Source of the DNA: an uncultured Hungatella sp.
GTDB taxonomy: Bacteria; Bacillota; Clostridia; Lachnospirales; Lachnospiraceae
Direction: 5' to 3'
DNA: 64,000 nucleotides
NCBI GenBank assembly: GCA_949879795.1
Contig: CATLBR010000003.1
Location: forward strand, 62,001 to 126,000
Translations under genes and position numbers: made by a program
Notes under the pieces: model-generated
Told to the model about the DNA's origin: nothing
Seen by the model: the letters and a program-made list of their open reading frames with translations, nothing else
The model's database searches: none
Shown: piece after piece, positions 43,738 through 50,830 of the stretch
Position numbering within the stretch: position 1 is the stretch's first letter
How the letters are laid out: the number at the start of each line of letters is the position of its first letter

Positions 43738-43770
43738 GGCCCCGCCTTTCTTAAAACAGATTCCGCTTTG

Positions 43771-43799
43771 ATTATAAGAGAAGTCATCTTGATTGACAA
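43771..43799 (-). promoter_or_regulatory. hxlR promoter
   Basis: -35 TTGTCA (43794-43799), 17-bp spacer, -10 TATAAT (43771-43776) on the minus strand, 34 bp before the ATG. The shared palindromic element starts 4 bp upstream of the -35. Confidence 0.75.
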
Positions 43800-43802
43800 G
43801 TA

Positions 43803-43820
43803 ACTATGAAATTTATTAGT
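43803..43820. promoter_or_regulatory. Candidate HxlR site 1
   Basis: ACTATGAAATTTATTAGT, an imperfect palindrome (14 of 18 positions symmetric), sits between the divergent hxlR and tetR promoters. The same 18 bases recur at 44889-44906. Confidence 0.6.
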
Positions 43821-43835
43821 GCTCTGTTTCTTCCA

Positions 43836-43864
43836 TTGACAAACTGCCTCATGGCTTCTATAAT
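43836..43864 (+). promoter_or_regulatory. tetR-DUF2871 promoter (full consensus)
   Basis: TTGACA (43836-43841), 17-bp spacer, TATAAT (43859-43864): an exact sigma-70/sigma-A consensus, so the unit should be strongly expressed unless repressed by the operator next to it. Confidence 0.88.
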
Positions 43865-43868
43865 ATAA

Positions 43869-43882
43869 ATGAACACGTTCAT
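43869..43882. promoter_or_regulatory. Candidate TetR operator
   Basis: ATGAAC-AC-GTTCAT, six-base arms with a 2-bp centre, begins 5 bp after the -10 and covers the start site. It is a natural place for autorepression by the TetR protein encoded next. Confidence 0.65.
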
Positions 43883-43904
43883 ATAATTAAAAAAGGAGGC
43901 GGTC

Positions 43905-44456
43905 ATGCGCAGGAAAGACGACACGCTGCGGGATACCCTGTTGGAATCGGCACGTCAGCTGACAGAGACGGCAGGGATCAGCGCCGTAAATATCCGCTCT
44001 CTGGCCAGGCGGGCCGGTGTGGCCACGGGGACCGTGTACAACTACTTCTCCAGCAAAGACGAGATTCTTCTCGCCCTCACAGAAGAATACTGGAGGCAGA
44101 CGCTGTCTGAGATGAAAACCGCCGTAACTTCTCATGATTTCTGCGGTCAGCTGAGGGAGATCTTCGGGTTTCTTAAGGAGCGGATCGATCAATCCGCCGG
44201 CAAACTGATGGGCAGCCTGGGCAATGTGGAAACCCAGGGACTTCAATCCATGGTGTCCATGCAATCCGCCCTGGAACAGGATCTGGTCCAGAAGATGGCC
44301 CAGGACCCGGGCATCAGGGACGATATCTGGAATGAGACATTTACCAGAGAACAATTCGCCCACTTTATTCTGATGAACATGATGGTGCTGCTGAAATCCG
44401 GGGCAGCCGACATAGACTTTTTTATCATGGTCATCCAACGGACTATCATCATATGA
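43905..44456 (+). CDS. TetR/AcrR-family regulator
   Basis: 183 residues. The N-terminal HTH is clear: LLESARQLTETAGISAVNIR, then LARRAGVATGTVYNYFSSKDEILLAL. The C-terminal ligand domain is not assignable to a known effector. AAAAAGGAGGCGGTC precedes the ATG. Its stop overlaps the next start by ATGA, so it and the DUF2871 membrane protein are co-translated and the membrane protein is its most likely target. Confidence 0.92.
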   Translation: MRRKDDTLRDTLLESARQLTETAGISAVNIRSLARRAGVATGTVYNYFSSKDEILLALTEEYWRQTLSEMKTAVTSHDFCGQLREIFGFLKERIDQSAGKLMGSLGNVETQGLQSMVSMQSALEQDLVQKMAQDPGIRDDIWNETFTREQFAHFILMNMMVLLKSGAADIDFFIMVIQRTIII

Positions 44457-44887
44457 AAAAGGAGAACAATATCACTATGGTTAAACGCTATGCCAATCTG
44501 GCTTTGATCTATTCGGTTATTGCCATGATATTCGGAGTCTTTTACAGGGAGTATACAAAATTCAGCCATTTTACGGGGCGGACCAATCTTTCTGTCATGC
44601 ACACCCATTATTTCCTGCTGGGAATGTTCTTTTTCTTCCTGCTGATGCTGGCGGAAAAAGTATTTTCCTTTTCTGATCATAACACCGGCAGGATCCTGGC
44701 AATCTACCAGGCAGGGCTGAACATCACAGGACTGGGCTTTCTCATGAGAGGCCTGACTCAGGTGTGGGGGAGTGAGCTGAGCAGAGGCCTGGACGCCTCT
44801 ATCTCCGGAATCGCGGGCATCGGCCATATTTTGACCGGGGTCTGCATGGTGCTTTTTTTGCTGAAGATCAAAAAGAAAGCAGTCTGA
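44453..44887 (+). CDS. DUF2871 family membrane protein
   Basis: 144 residues with four membrane helices (about 11-29, 48-66, 80-100, 118-138). MHTHYFLLGMFFFFLLML with its HTH residues and the late GIAGIGHILTGVCMVLFLL are typical of DUF2871. Function is unknown; the conserved His in the membrane may bind heme or metal, which is inference. It is translationally coupled to the TetR gene. Confidence 0.8.
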   Translation: MKKENNITMVKRYANLALIYSVIAMIFGVFYREYTKFSHFTGRTNLSVMHTHYFLLGMFFFFLLMLAEKVFSFSDHNTGRILAIYQAGLNITGLGFLMRGLTQVWGSELSRGLDASISGIAGIGHILTGVCMVLFLLKIKKKAV

Positions 44888-44888
44888 C

Positions 44889-44906
44889 ACTATGAAATTT
44901 ATTAGT
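44889..44906. promoter_or_regulatory. Candidate HxlR site 2
   Basis: An exact second copy of the 18-base element at 43803-43820. A similar AT-rich half (CATAAATTTGTTAATA, 44911-44926) follows, ending 2 bp before the -35 of the next gene. Together they look like an activator or repressor array. Confidence 0.6.
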
Positions 44907-44928
44907 ATCTCATAAATTTGTTAATATC

Positions 44929-44957
44929 TTGCCGCCTGGAAGCCTGTTTTCTATAAT
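44929..44957 (+). promoter_or_regulatory. Promoter of the PNPOx-like gene
   Basis: -35 TTGCCG (44929-44934), 17-bp spacer, -10 TATAAT (44952-44957), 45 bp before the ATG. The weak -35 beside the 18-base element fits activation by HxlR. Confidence 0.7.
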
Positions 44958-45001
44958 GGGTTCATCAGCTTCAAATAAATTTTCAGGCGGAGGTAAATTT
45001 T

Positions 45002-45397
45002 ATGTTAAATGAGAATGTGACAAAACTGCTGAAAGAAAACATGTGGGATCTGGCTACCTGCCACGACGGAAACCCCAATGTGGTGCCGGTTGCCTTCAAG
45101 GATGTGACGGAAGATGGAAAACTTCTGGTAGGCGACGTGTTTCTTGAGACTACTCTGAAGAACATAGAGGCCAATGACGGCAGGATCGCCGTCTCTGTGT
45201 ATGACGGGAAAAATCTGGAAGGCTATCAGATCAAGGGAAAAGCGGAGTACCTGACCGAAGGCGATGTGGTCGCCGCCTTCAAGGCCATGGTGGAGAAGAT
45301 GTTCAACGGTGCCGCCACAGCAAAAGGAGCGCTGGTCATCACCCCGGAGAAAGTCATCGTCACCACTCCCGGTTCCGAGAATAAAAAAGAATTGTAA
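45002..45397 (+). CDS. Pyridoxamine 5'-phosphate oxidase-like flavin-binding protein
   Basis: 131 residues of the split-barrel FMN-binding fold. LATCHDGNPNVVPVAFKDV and KLLVGDVFLETTLKNIEAN are the flavin-binding strands; GYQIKGKAEYLTEGD is the barrel core. Clostridial members are flavoreductases or heme/quinone-handling proteins rather than true PNP oxidases. AGGCGGAGGTAAATTTT lies upstream of the ATG. It is monocistronic and shares the candidate HxlR element. Confidence 0.88.
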   Translation: MLNENVTKLLKENMWDLATCHDGNPNVVPVAFKDVTEDGKLLVGDVFLETTLKNIEANDGRIAVSVYDGKNLEGYQIKGKAEYLTEGDVVAAFKAMVEKMFNGAATAKGALVITPEKVIVTTPGSENKKEL

Positions 45398-45413
45398 AAA
45401 ACAGGTTTATGAC

Positions 45414-45445
45414 AAGCGGGGCAGGAAGGATCCTCTGCCCCGCTT
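45414..45445. terminator. Perfect hairpin after the PNPOx-like gene
   Basis: AAGCGGGGCAG (45414-45424) and CTGCCCCGCTT (45435-45445) pair perfectly over 11 bp. No T run follows on either strand, so it may protect the mRNA end or give weak termination. Confidence 0.5.
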
Positions 45446-45464
45446 GCGCTGTGTCTGTGCCGCC

Positions 45465-45713
45465 CTCTACTCCTTTCCCCATGTAGATCAGTCCTCCCCT
45501 CCAGGCACAGAAGGCACAGCACCAGCATGGAGGGATCGATCTCCTTGCCGGCGAAGCTGACAATGATGGCTGCAGGGAGGGTGATCTTTAACACGATTTT
45601 AGAAAGCACATGAAAGTCCTCCGGCTTAAAAAATCCGACTCTCCTCAGACTGTAGCCCATAAAAATAATCCCGAAAAATATGCCGCTCTTGTCAATACCG
45701 CTGTCATTTCCAT
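45465..45713 (-). pseudogene. AEC-family (auxin efflux/malate permease) transporter remnant
   Basis: An ATG at 45713 (GGAGGAGTCAGAAG upstream) gives MEMTAVLT and then runs to a stop. The neighbouring frame continues the protein as KSGIFFGIIFMGYSLRRVGFF, then FHVLSKIVLKITLPAAIIVSF, the unmistakable first two helices of an AEC transporter. A second shift near 45510 is needed for GGLIYMGKG. Only about 80 of roughly 310 residues remain, before the hairpin at 45414. Two frameshifts plus a missing 3' three-quarters make this dead. Confidence 0.75.
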
Positions 45714-45782
45714 CTTCTGACTCCTCCCTTTTCCTGACCTGTTATATCACGGTTTGGGGGAGATTGCAAGATGAAAGCATTA

Positions 45783-47207
45783 TCAATGATAATACGCTCT
45801 CAGCGCATCCCAGTCCGTACCATCCGGCAGATAGTAGTATTGGACCTCTGTCCTGTCATACAGCGGAACCAGTTTCAGAAACCGGTCCGACAGGGTGATG
45901 GACAGCAGACCCTCCGGGGTGTGAAGCAGCAGGGCCAGGGATGGCTCTTGCCCGTCAAAGGAGTAGTTCCCTGAAATGCGCTCCATGGGCTGGGCGGACA
46001 GATAGCGGTGCAGAGCCGCCTCATCGATACAGGTCAGATCATCCCAGTTTGTGCTCATCAGGCCATACTGCTCCAGAGGCCGGGACCGGTAGATCACGTC
46101 GGCCCCCGTGCTCTCCTCCCAGGCAAGGGCCACATAACCGCAGCTCATACACAGCAGGAAAAATATAAGCCCGACCACCAGTGCGCCCGAGGGCTTTTTC
46201 TCCGGGTTAACCACGTTTTTCAGCCGGTAGCGCAGGGCGCCCGCGGAGGCGGACAGACAGGTGGTGAAGCCCTTCTCGTCTCCGGCGGTCTTTAAGAGCA
46301 ATTCCGCATATCGGCGTTTGTCCTCATGGCCGGAATCCAGCAGTACGGTCTCATCGCAGCTCAGCTCCAGATCCTCGGAACTCCTTCTCACGGCCATCCA
46401 CATGAGGGGATTGAACCAGCACATAGCCGAACAAAATACAAGAAAGAATTTATTCCAGGAATCCTCCCGGCCGATATGGACCAGCTCGTGGCGGAAGATG
46501 AGGGACAGTTCTTCAGGAGTATAGTCTCTCTCCGGCAGCACCACCCGGACAGACCGCCGGAACAGGCCCACGGACAGGGGCGTTTTGAGTACAGGCGAAA
46601 CTACCAGCCTGAACTTCGGCTTGTCAAACCGGGCATACTCTACTTCCTGACGCCATATAGCCAGAACCGCCGGATCGGTAACCGGGAAGGCGTCCCGCAG
46701 GATACGTGCGCGGAAGATCAGATGGGAGAGGATATTCCCGCCCAGAACCGCCAGAAAACCAGTCAGCCACAGGGTCAGCAATATCTGTACCAGACGGAAA
46801 GGAGCCTCGATCACCCAGTAAGGTCCGGGCAGCCGCATATAGTTCATCTGGGTCACATAGAGATAATTGGGGAGCATCCACAGGACGGCGCAGGCCCGCG
46901 CACTGATATGCCGCCGCAAAAAGGGCAGGGCCGGCATCAGCAGAAGGTAATAGAAACAGATATGGAGAAACACCCCAAAGCAGAAAGTGACCGTAGTCCC
47001 CACAGCGGTTTTTGCATCACTCAGGATGAAGGAGCAGATCAAAAGAGCCAGTACGCAGGCGGGAAGCACTGAGCCGGAGATATAAGGCAGATACCGCTGA
47101 CGGCTGCCATCCCCATCCCTGTCCCGGCTCCGGTCAAAGATCCCCCAGGCAAATACCGCACTGAAGATCAGCGCCATCACTCCCCTGATGAGAAGTTCTG
47201 ATGTCAT
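45783..47207 (-). CDS. M56-family sensor protease (BlaR1/MecR1 type)
   Basis: 474 residues. Four N-terminal membrane helices alternate with loops; the cytoplasmic zinc metalloprotease motif is LIFRHELVHIGRED (HExxH) with a later SSEDLELSCDETVL Glu/Asp helix. After a fifth helix (about 345-362, GLIFFLLCMSCGYVAL) there is a short extracellular domain of about 110 residues. This is too small for a penicillin-binding sensor domain and lacks SxxK/KTG motifs, so the signal is not a beta-lactam by the usual route. On activation such proteases inactivate the BlaI-like repressor encoded just upstream (ATGA overlap). Confidence 0.88.
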   Translation of the reverse strand: MTSELLIRGVMALIFSAVFAWGIFDRSRDRDGDGSRQRYLPYISGSVLPACVLALLICSFILSDAKTAVGTTVTFCFGVFLHICFYYLLLMPALPFLRRHISARACAVLWMLPNYLYVTQMNYMRLPGPYWVIEAPFRLVQILLTLWLTGFLAVLGGNILSHLIFRARILRDAFPVTDPAVLAIWRQEVEYARFDKPKFRLVVSPVLKTPLSVGLFRRSVRVVLPERDYTPEELSLIFRHELVHIGREDSWNKFFLVFCSAMCWFNPLMWMAVRRSSEDLELSCDETVLLDSGHEDKRRYAELLLKTAGDEKGFTTCLSASAGALRYRLKNVVNPEKKPSGALVVGLIFFLLCMSCGYVALAWEESTGADVIYRSRPLEQYGLMSTNWDDLTCIDEAALHRYLSAQPMERISGNYSFDGQEPSLALLLHTPEGLLSITLSDRFLKLVPLYDRTEVQYYYLPDGTDWDALRAYYH

Positions 47208-47581
47208 AGGGCCCCCCTCTCCAGGAGCTCCCGCAGCTGCGTCAGTTCCTCTTTGGTCAGCCCGCTGTCACACAGAGCCGCGGCAAAGGCGGGCAGGCTT
47301 CCGCCGCAGACCTTCTCCACAAAGCTCCGGCTCTGCTGTGCAAGATAGTCCTGCCTTGCAATCAGCGGGATATATCGGGCGCTGCGGCCTTCCTTTTGAA
47401 TCTGAACAAACCCTTTTTCTGACAGGCGCGCAAGCACGGTCAAGAGGGTGGTCGGCGCCATGGGGTGAGTATCTTTCAGGATTTCATTGATGTCTGTCCG
47501 GGCCGCCGGAGACTCACAGGCCCATATGGCCTGCATCACCTCCAGCTCCGTATCCGGCAGACGGCGGATGGTAATTCCCAT
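47204..47581 (-). CDS. BlaI/MecI/CopY-family repressor
   Basis: 125 residues. Winged-helix N-terminus: RRLPDTELEVMQAIWAC, then PMAPTTLLTVLARLSEKGFV as recognition helix and SARYIPLIARQDYL as wing. The C-terminal dimerisation region (SFVEKVCGGSLPAFAAAL) is the usual protease-cleavage area. It overlaps the M56 gene. Two TAC-type operator boxes lie in its promoter (47600-47638), so it represses itself. No beta-lactamase or PBP gene adjoins. Confidence 0.92.
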   Translation of the reverse strand: MGITIRRLPDTELEVMQAIWACESPAARTDINEILKDTHPMAPTTLLTVLARLSEKGFVQIQKEGRSARYIPLIARQDYLAQQSRSFVEKVCGGSLPAFAAALCDSGLTKEELTQLRELLERGAL

Positions 47582-47599
47582 AGAAGCAGTCTCCTTTCT

Positions 47600-47651
47600 C
47601 TACAAACGTAGAATATATCTTTATTCTACAACTATAGAGCAAAAATGTCAA
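47600..47651 (-). promoter_or_regulatory. blaI-m56 promoter with two BlaI-type operators
   Basis: -35 TTGACA (47646-47651), 17-bp spacer, -10 TAGAAT (47623-47628). Box 1, CTACAACTATAG (47627-47638), lies between -35 and -10; box 2, CTACAAACGTAG (47600-47611), lies after the start. Both fit the TACAnnTGTA-like dyads bound by BlaI/MecI. The -35 overlaps the stop codon of the GH115 gene. Confidence 0.8.
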
Positions 47652-49678
47652 GCCTCCCATCTCTCCTTCATAAGCTGAAAGATCTCCTCATCGGTCAGAT
47701 GGTTTTCCATATTGAGAATCAGCAGAACCCTCCGGTCCTTTTCCGAATAGAGAAACTCCCTCTGCCAGAGATAATAGTGGGGTCCGTCGTCCAGGGTACG
47801 AATCCAGGCCATCAGTCCTCCAAGAACCCAGGCCGTCTGTTTTAAGTCCGTCAGACACTCGTTGGCATAGAATCCCAGCCATTTTCCGTGTTCCCTGGCC
47901 CTCATAGCCTCGTTGGCCTTCTGATAACATTCCGCCGCTTTTCCCACATGGTAGAAAGCCTTCTTAAGATCCCCTGCCAGAGCCTGCTCATATCCCATAC
48001 AGAACTGACCGGCCCCTGTATAGCAGTACTGATAGATCTGTCCGTGGAGCAGCAGTCCGTCTCTGAAAACCACCTCCCCATGCTCCGGCAGACTCGCCGC
48101 CACCCTTTCACACTCCCTCACAAACCTGGTATAATTGTCCGTTCCCTGAAGACATAATCCCTTGTACCACTGCACCTGCTCTGTGAGAGACCGGGTCTTC
48201 CCGGACCAGAAAAGCGCCTCTGCCGGTTCCTTTTTATCCTTCATCCACTGGGTGGCCAGGATCCTGGTCACATGATTGCACAGCTGTTCTCCGCCGTGAT
48301 CGTCCTCATGGGGGCCGTAGGACACCGCCGCCTGGAAATACCGCTCATAACACTCCTCCACCGCTTCTGCCAGAGAACCATAGAGTTCCAGATAATCCCG
48401 GATATAGGCCCTTAAATACTCCCTCCAGTCCGCCTTCCCATCTCTCCAGATCCGGGAAATCAGTCCCAGATAGAACATGTGAGGCTTCACATTGGAACAA
48501 TTGATCAGCCAGTAATCCTTCGCTCCCCGGCTCATCACCCTTTCCAGCTCCCCGCACACCAGCTCCGGAGAGTTGGGAAGCATGGTGATGTGGTTTGCCG
48601 CCTGGAGATCATAAAAAGACACATGATAATAAATCCCATGGCAGCCGTCTGTGTCCGTCTCTGACGGGAGTGAGGGGATCCGAGGGTTGTGATTCTCCTG
48701 CCTTCTCGACACCATCTTCCCGAATCCGTTGTCCGCCCAGATCCTGATCACGTCCTTTGGAAGCTTCAGACAGCCCTTCTGGTACAGCTCCATGGTCTCC
48801 CCGTAGAGATTGGTACAGCAGACTCCTTCCGGATCCTGTCTCTTCACCATCTGATACTGCTCTTCGATCAGATTTCCCATAAGCCGTCCCCTGTCCTCGT
48901 CTGAGGCGTACTCCGGATCATTTTCCCAGAAAGGGCAGTCTCCCTGTCCCCGAAATCCCAGGTTCCACACCACCTTCAGACTTTTCTGCTCCTCAAGTCC
49001 CTGCTCCCACAGCCCCCGGAACAATTTTCCGTTCTCCTTGTAGGAAGGATTCAAATCCGGATACACCCTGGCAAACATGGGTGCTCCCAAAGGTTCCGCG
49101 TGGTGATGGGTGATGAAAAGCCCCATATCCGAGGCCAGCTGCCGGTACTTTTCGCTGTTCTTATCGGTCCCCGGGATCACCATGTTGCCGCCGCACCGCA
49201 GAAGAGCCTCCAGGGCCATGGCCCAGGGCTTCACCGGATCCCGGTCCACACTCCACCGGCTGATAAGCACCTCATCATTGATGAACCATCCTCTCAAAGC
49301 CACCGCAAAAGGCCGGCTTCTCCTGTAAAATCCCTCCGGCACCTCAATCCGATCCTTTTTCTCAAACCTCTGATCATTCCAGAACCAGAAATCATGAACT
49401 CCAAGGATCTCCCTGCTGACCCCGTAGATCCCGTACACGAAACCCAGCTCATCCCCCGCCAAAATCCGCAGTTCCTCGCCGCAGACCCGAAGCTCATAAC
49501 ACTCCCGCTCCATCCGGCCGTACTCCAGGACGATCCGGCCGCCTCCCTCTTCATCCGTCCGTGCCAGCACAAATCCCATATCCCTCTTTAAGTGATCTGC
49601 AGCCCCCAGCACGGCCTTTGTATAGACTTCTTCGGGCAGACCGCTTAAGTCCACCCCAAAACCCTCCCTCAAAATCAT
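47648..49678 (-). CDS. GH115-family protein (xylan alpha-1,2-glucuronidase-like), intracellular
   Basis: 676 residues. GH115 removes glucuronic or 4-O-methylglucuronic acid from xylan. Matching blocks: FVYGIYGVSREILGVHDFWF (the opening of the catalytic part), LYGETMELYQKGCLKLP followed by DVIRIWADNGFG, and GCHGIYYHVSFY with the following ITMLPNSPE. There is no signal peptide, so it should act inside the cell on imported oligosaccharides. It is shorter than the 800-960 residues of characterised secreted GH115 enzymes and lacks their C-terminal domain. It is the last gene of the sugar-transport operon, after repeat copy 2. Confidence 0.78.
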   Translation of the reverse strand: MILREGFGVDLSGLPEEVYTKAVLGAADHLKRDMGFVLARTDEEGGGRIVLEYGRMERECYELRVCGEELRILAGDELGFVYGIYGVSREILGVHDFWFWNDQRFEKKDRIEVPEGFYRRSRPFAVALRGWFINDEVLISRWSVDRDPVKPWAMALEALLRCGGNMVIPGTDKNSEKYRQLASDMGLFITHHHAEPLGAPMFARVYPDLNPSYKENGKLFRGLWEQGLEEQKSLKVVWNLGFRGQGDCPFWENDPEYASDEDRGRLMGNLIEEQYQMVKRQDPEGVCCTNLYGETMELYQKGCLKLPKDVIRIWADNGFGKMVSRRQENHNPRIPSLPSETDTDGCHGIYYHVSFYDLQAANHITMLPNSPELVCGELERVMSRGAKDYWLINCSNVKPHMFYLGLISRIWRDGKADWREYLRAYIRDYLELYGSLAEAVEECYERYFQAAVSYGPHEDDHGGEQLCNHVTRILATQWMKDKKEPAEALFWSGKTRSLTEQVQWYKGLCLQGTDNYTRFVRECERVAASLPEHGEVVFRDGLLLHGQIYQYCYTGAGQFCMGYEQALAGDLKKAFYHVGKAAECYQKANEAMRAREHGKWLGFYANECLTDLKQTAWVLGGLMAWIRTLDDGPHYYLWQREFLYSEKDRRVLLILNMENHLTDEEIFQLMKERWEA

Positions 49679-49726
49679 ACCAAAACCTCCTTTTTCTACA
49701 TAAAATTTCGGAAGGCGACGGTGTGA

Positions 49727-49890
49727 GAAGATTGGGACCGTATATTCCCTCCAAAGCCTCCGTTATGCCAAACGTGCTCCGCTTAAGCCCAGTAAAGCAG
49801 AAAACACTCGGGCTGAGGGCCCTCCTGTTTTCTATGGTCTCAGCTCCGCGGCATAAATGGCTTTTCCGGGAATATACGGTCCCAATCTTC
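49727..49890 (-). repeat. Structured repeat element, copy 2
   Basis: Inverted 23-bp perfect arms (49727-49749, 49868-49890) enclose a 118-bp core homologous to copy 1 on the opposite strand. Compared in one orientation, the arms of the two copies match at 17 of 23 positions. At all six differing positions the opposite arm has changed as well, so pairing stays perfect in both. The inner stem TATGCC/GGCATA is likewise compensated against TACGCC/GGCGTA. It fills the gap between the GH115 stop and the sugar permease. No coding frame, no T run. Confidence 0.85.
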
Positions 49891-49977
49891 AGCCAAGGTT
49901 CCCCTTCCGCAAGTATCTGCTCACTACCTCCGTCAGCCTCGCCACTATCTCAAACGCAAAACCCCCAACCTTTTTTC

Positions 49978-50829
49978 CTACCCCTTAATGCCATCCATTG
50001 CAATTCCGTCCACCAGATACCTCTGGAAGATGATAAAGAAGATGATGATCGGCAGAACGGAGATCACCGACATGGCGAACAGTCCGCCGTAGTTGTTGTA
50101 GGAGTTTGGATCCAGGTACATGTTCAGGGCCAGGGGGATGGTGAATTTCCTGGTGCTGTTCATGAAGATCAGGGGCTGGAAAAAGTCCTGCCAGATCCAG
50201 TAAAAGGCGAAGATGGATGAGGTGATGATGGAGGGCCTCACGATGGGCACCAGGATCTTGAAGAGGATCTGGAATTTATTGCACCCGTCGATGGCCGCCG
50301 CCTCGTCCAGTTCTTTGGGGATCCCCCGGAAGAACTGCACCATGAGGAAGATGAAGAAGGCTCCCCCGAAAAACCAGGGCAGCACCAGGGCGGCTCTGGT
50401 ATCGATGAGCCCCACCTTTTTCAGGATGATGTACTGGGGCACCACCATGACCTGGGCCGGGATCATCATGGTCATCATGACGCAGCCGAACCAGAAATTG
50501 GAAAACTTAAAGTCCAGTCTGGAGAAGGCATAGGCCGCCAGAAGGGAGGTTCCCACACAGCCTACCATGCCAACTATGGTGACGATGGTGGAGTTTATGA
50601 AAAAGGTGATAAATTTCACGCCGCCGATTCCCTCAAAACCGCTTTTAAAGTTGGTTGCGATGTCCCACTCCTCGGGAATCAGGGAGTAGGTGTTGTGGAA
50701 CATGGTGGCATTGCTCTTGAAGGAGCTGGCCAGAAGCCACACCAGCGGATAGATCATCAAAAGTCCAAGCAGGCAGGCGCCTACGTGAAATATGACCGAG
50801 TTCAGATTTCTCTTTGCGTGCATTCCCAT
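49978..50829 (-). CDS. Sugar ABC transporter permease (CUT1, MalG/LacG type)
   Basis: 283 residues from the ATG at 50829, one base after the upstream permease stop (AGGAGGAGACG upstream). Six membrane helices. Starts with a short tail, then LNSVIFHVGACLLGLLMIYP and LVWLLASSFKSN; the EAA loop is ELDEAAAIDGCNKFQILFKI. Ends YLVDGIAMDGIKG, the typical CUT1 C-terminus. Works with the next permease and the binding protein. The ATPase is not in the window; CUT1 systems commonly use a shared MsmK-type ATPase. Confidence 0.94.
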   Translation of the reverse strand: MGMHAKRNLNSVIFHVGACLLGLLMIYPLVWLLASSFKSNATMFHNTYSLIPEEWDIATNFKSGFEGIGGVKFITFFINSTIVTIVGMVGCVGTSLLAAYAFSRLDFKFSNFWFGCVMMTMMIPAQVMVVPQYIILKKVGLIDTRAALVLPWFFGGAFFIFLMVQFFRGIPKELDEAAAIDGCNKFQILFKILVPIVRPSIITSSIFAFYWIWQDFFQPLIFMNSTRKFTIPLALNMYLDPNSYNNYGGLFAMSVISVLPIIIFFIIFQRYLVDGIAMDGIKG

Positions 50830-50830
50830 T

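Noticed and set aside
45226-45660. 144-codon leftward frame as an intact gene
   Set aside because: Only its middle matches the start of an AEC transporter; it begins after a frameshift and runs into the antisense of the PNPOx-like gene. Annotated as a pseudogene instead.
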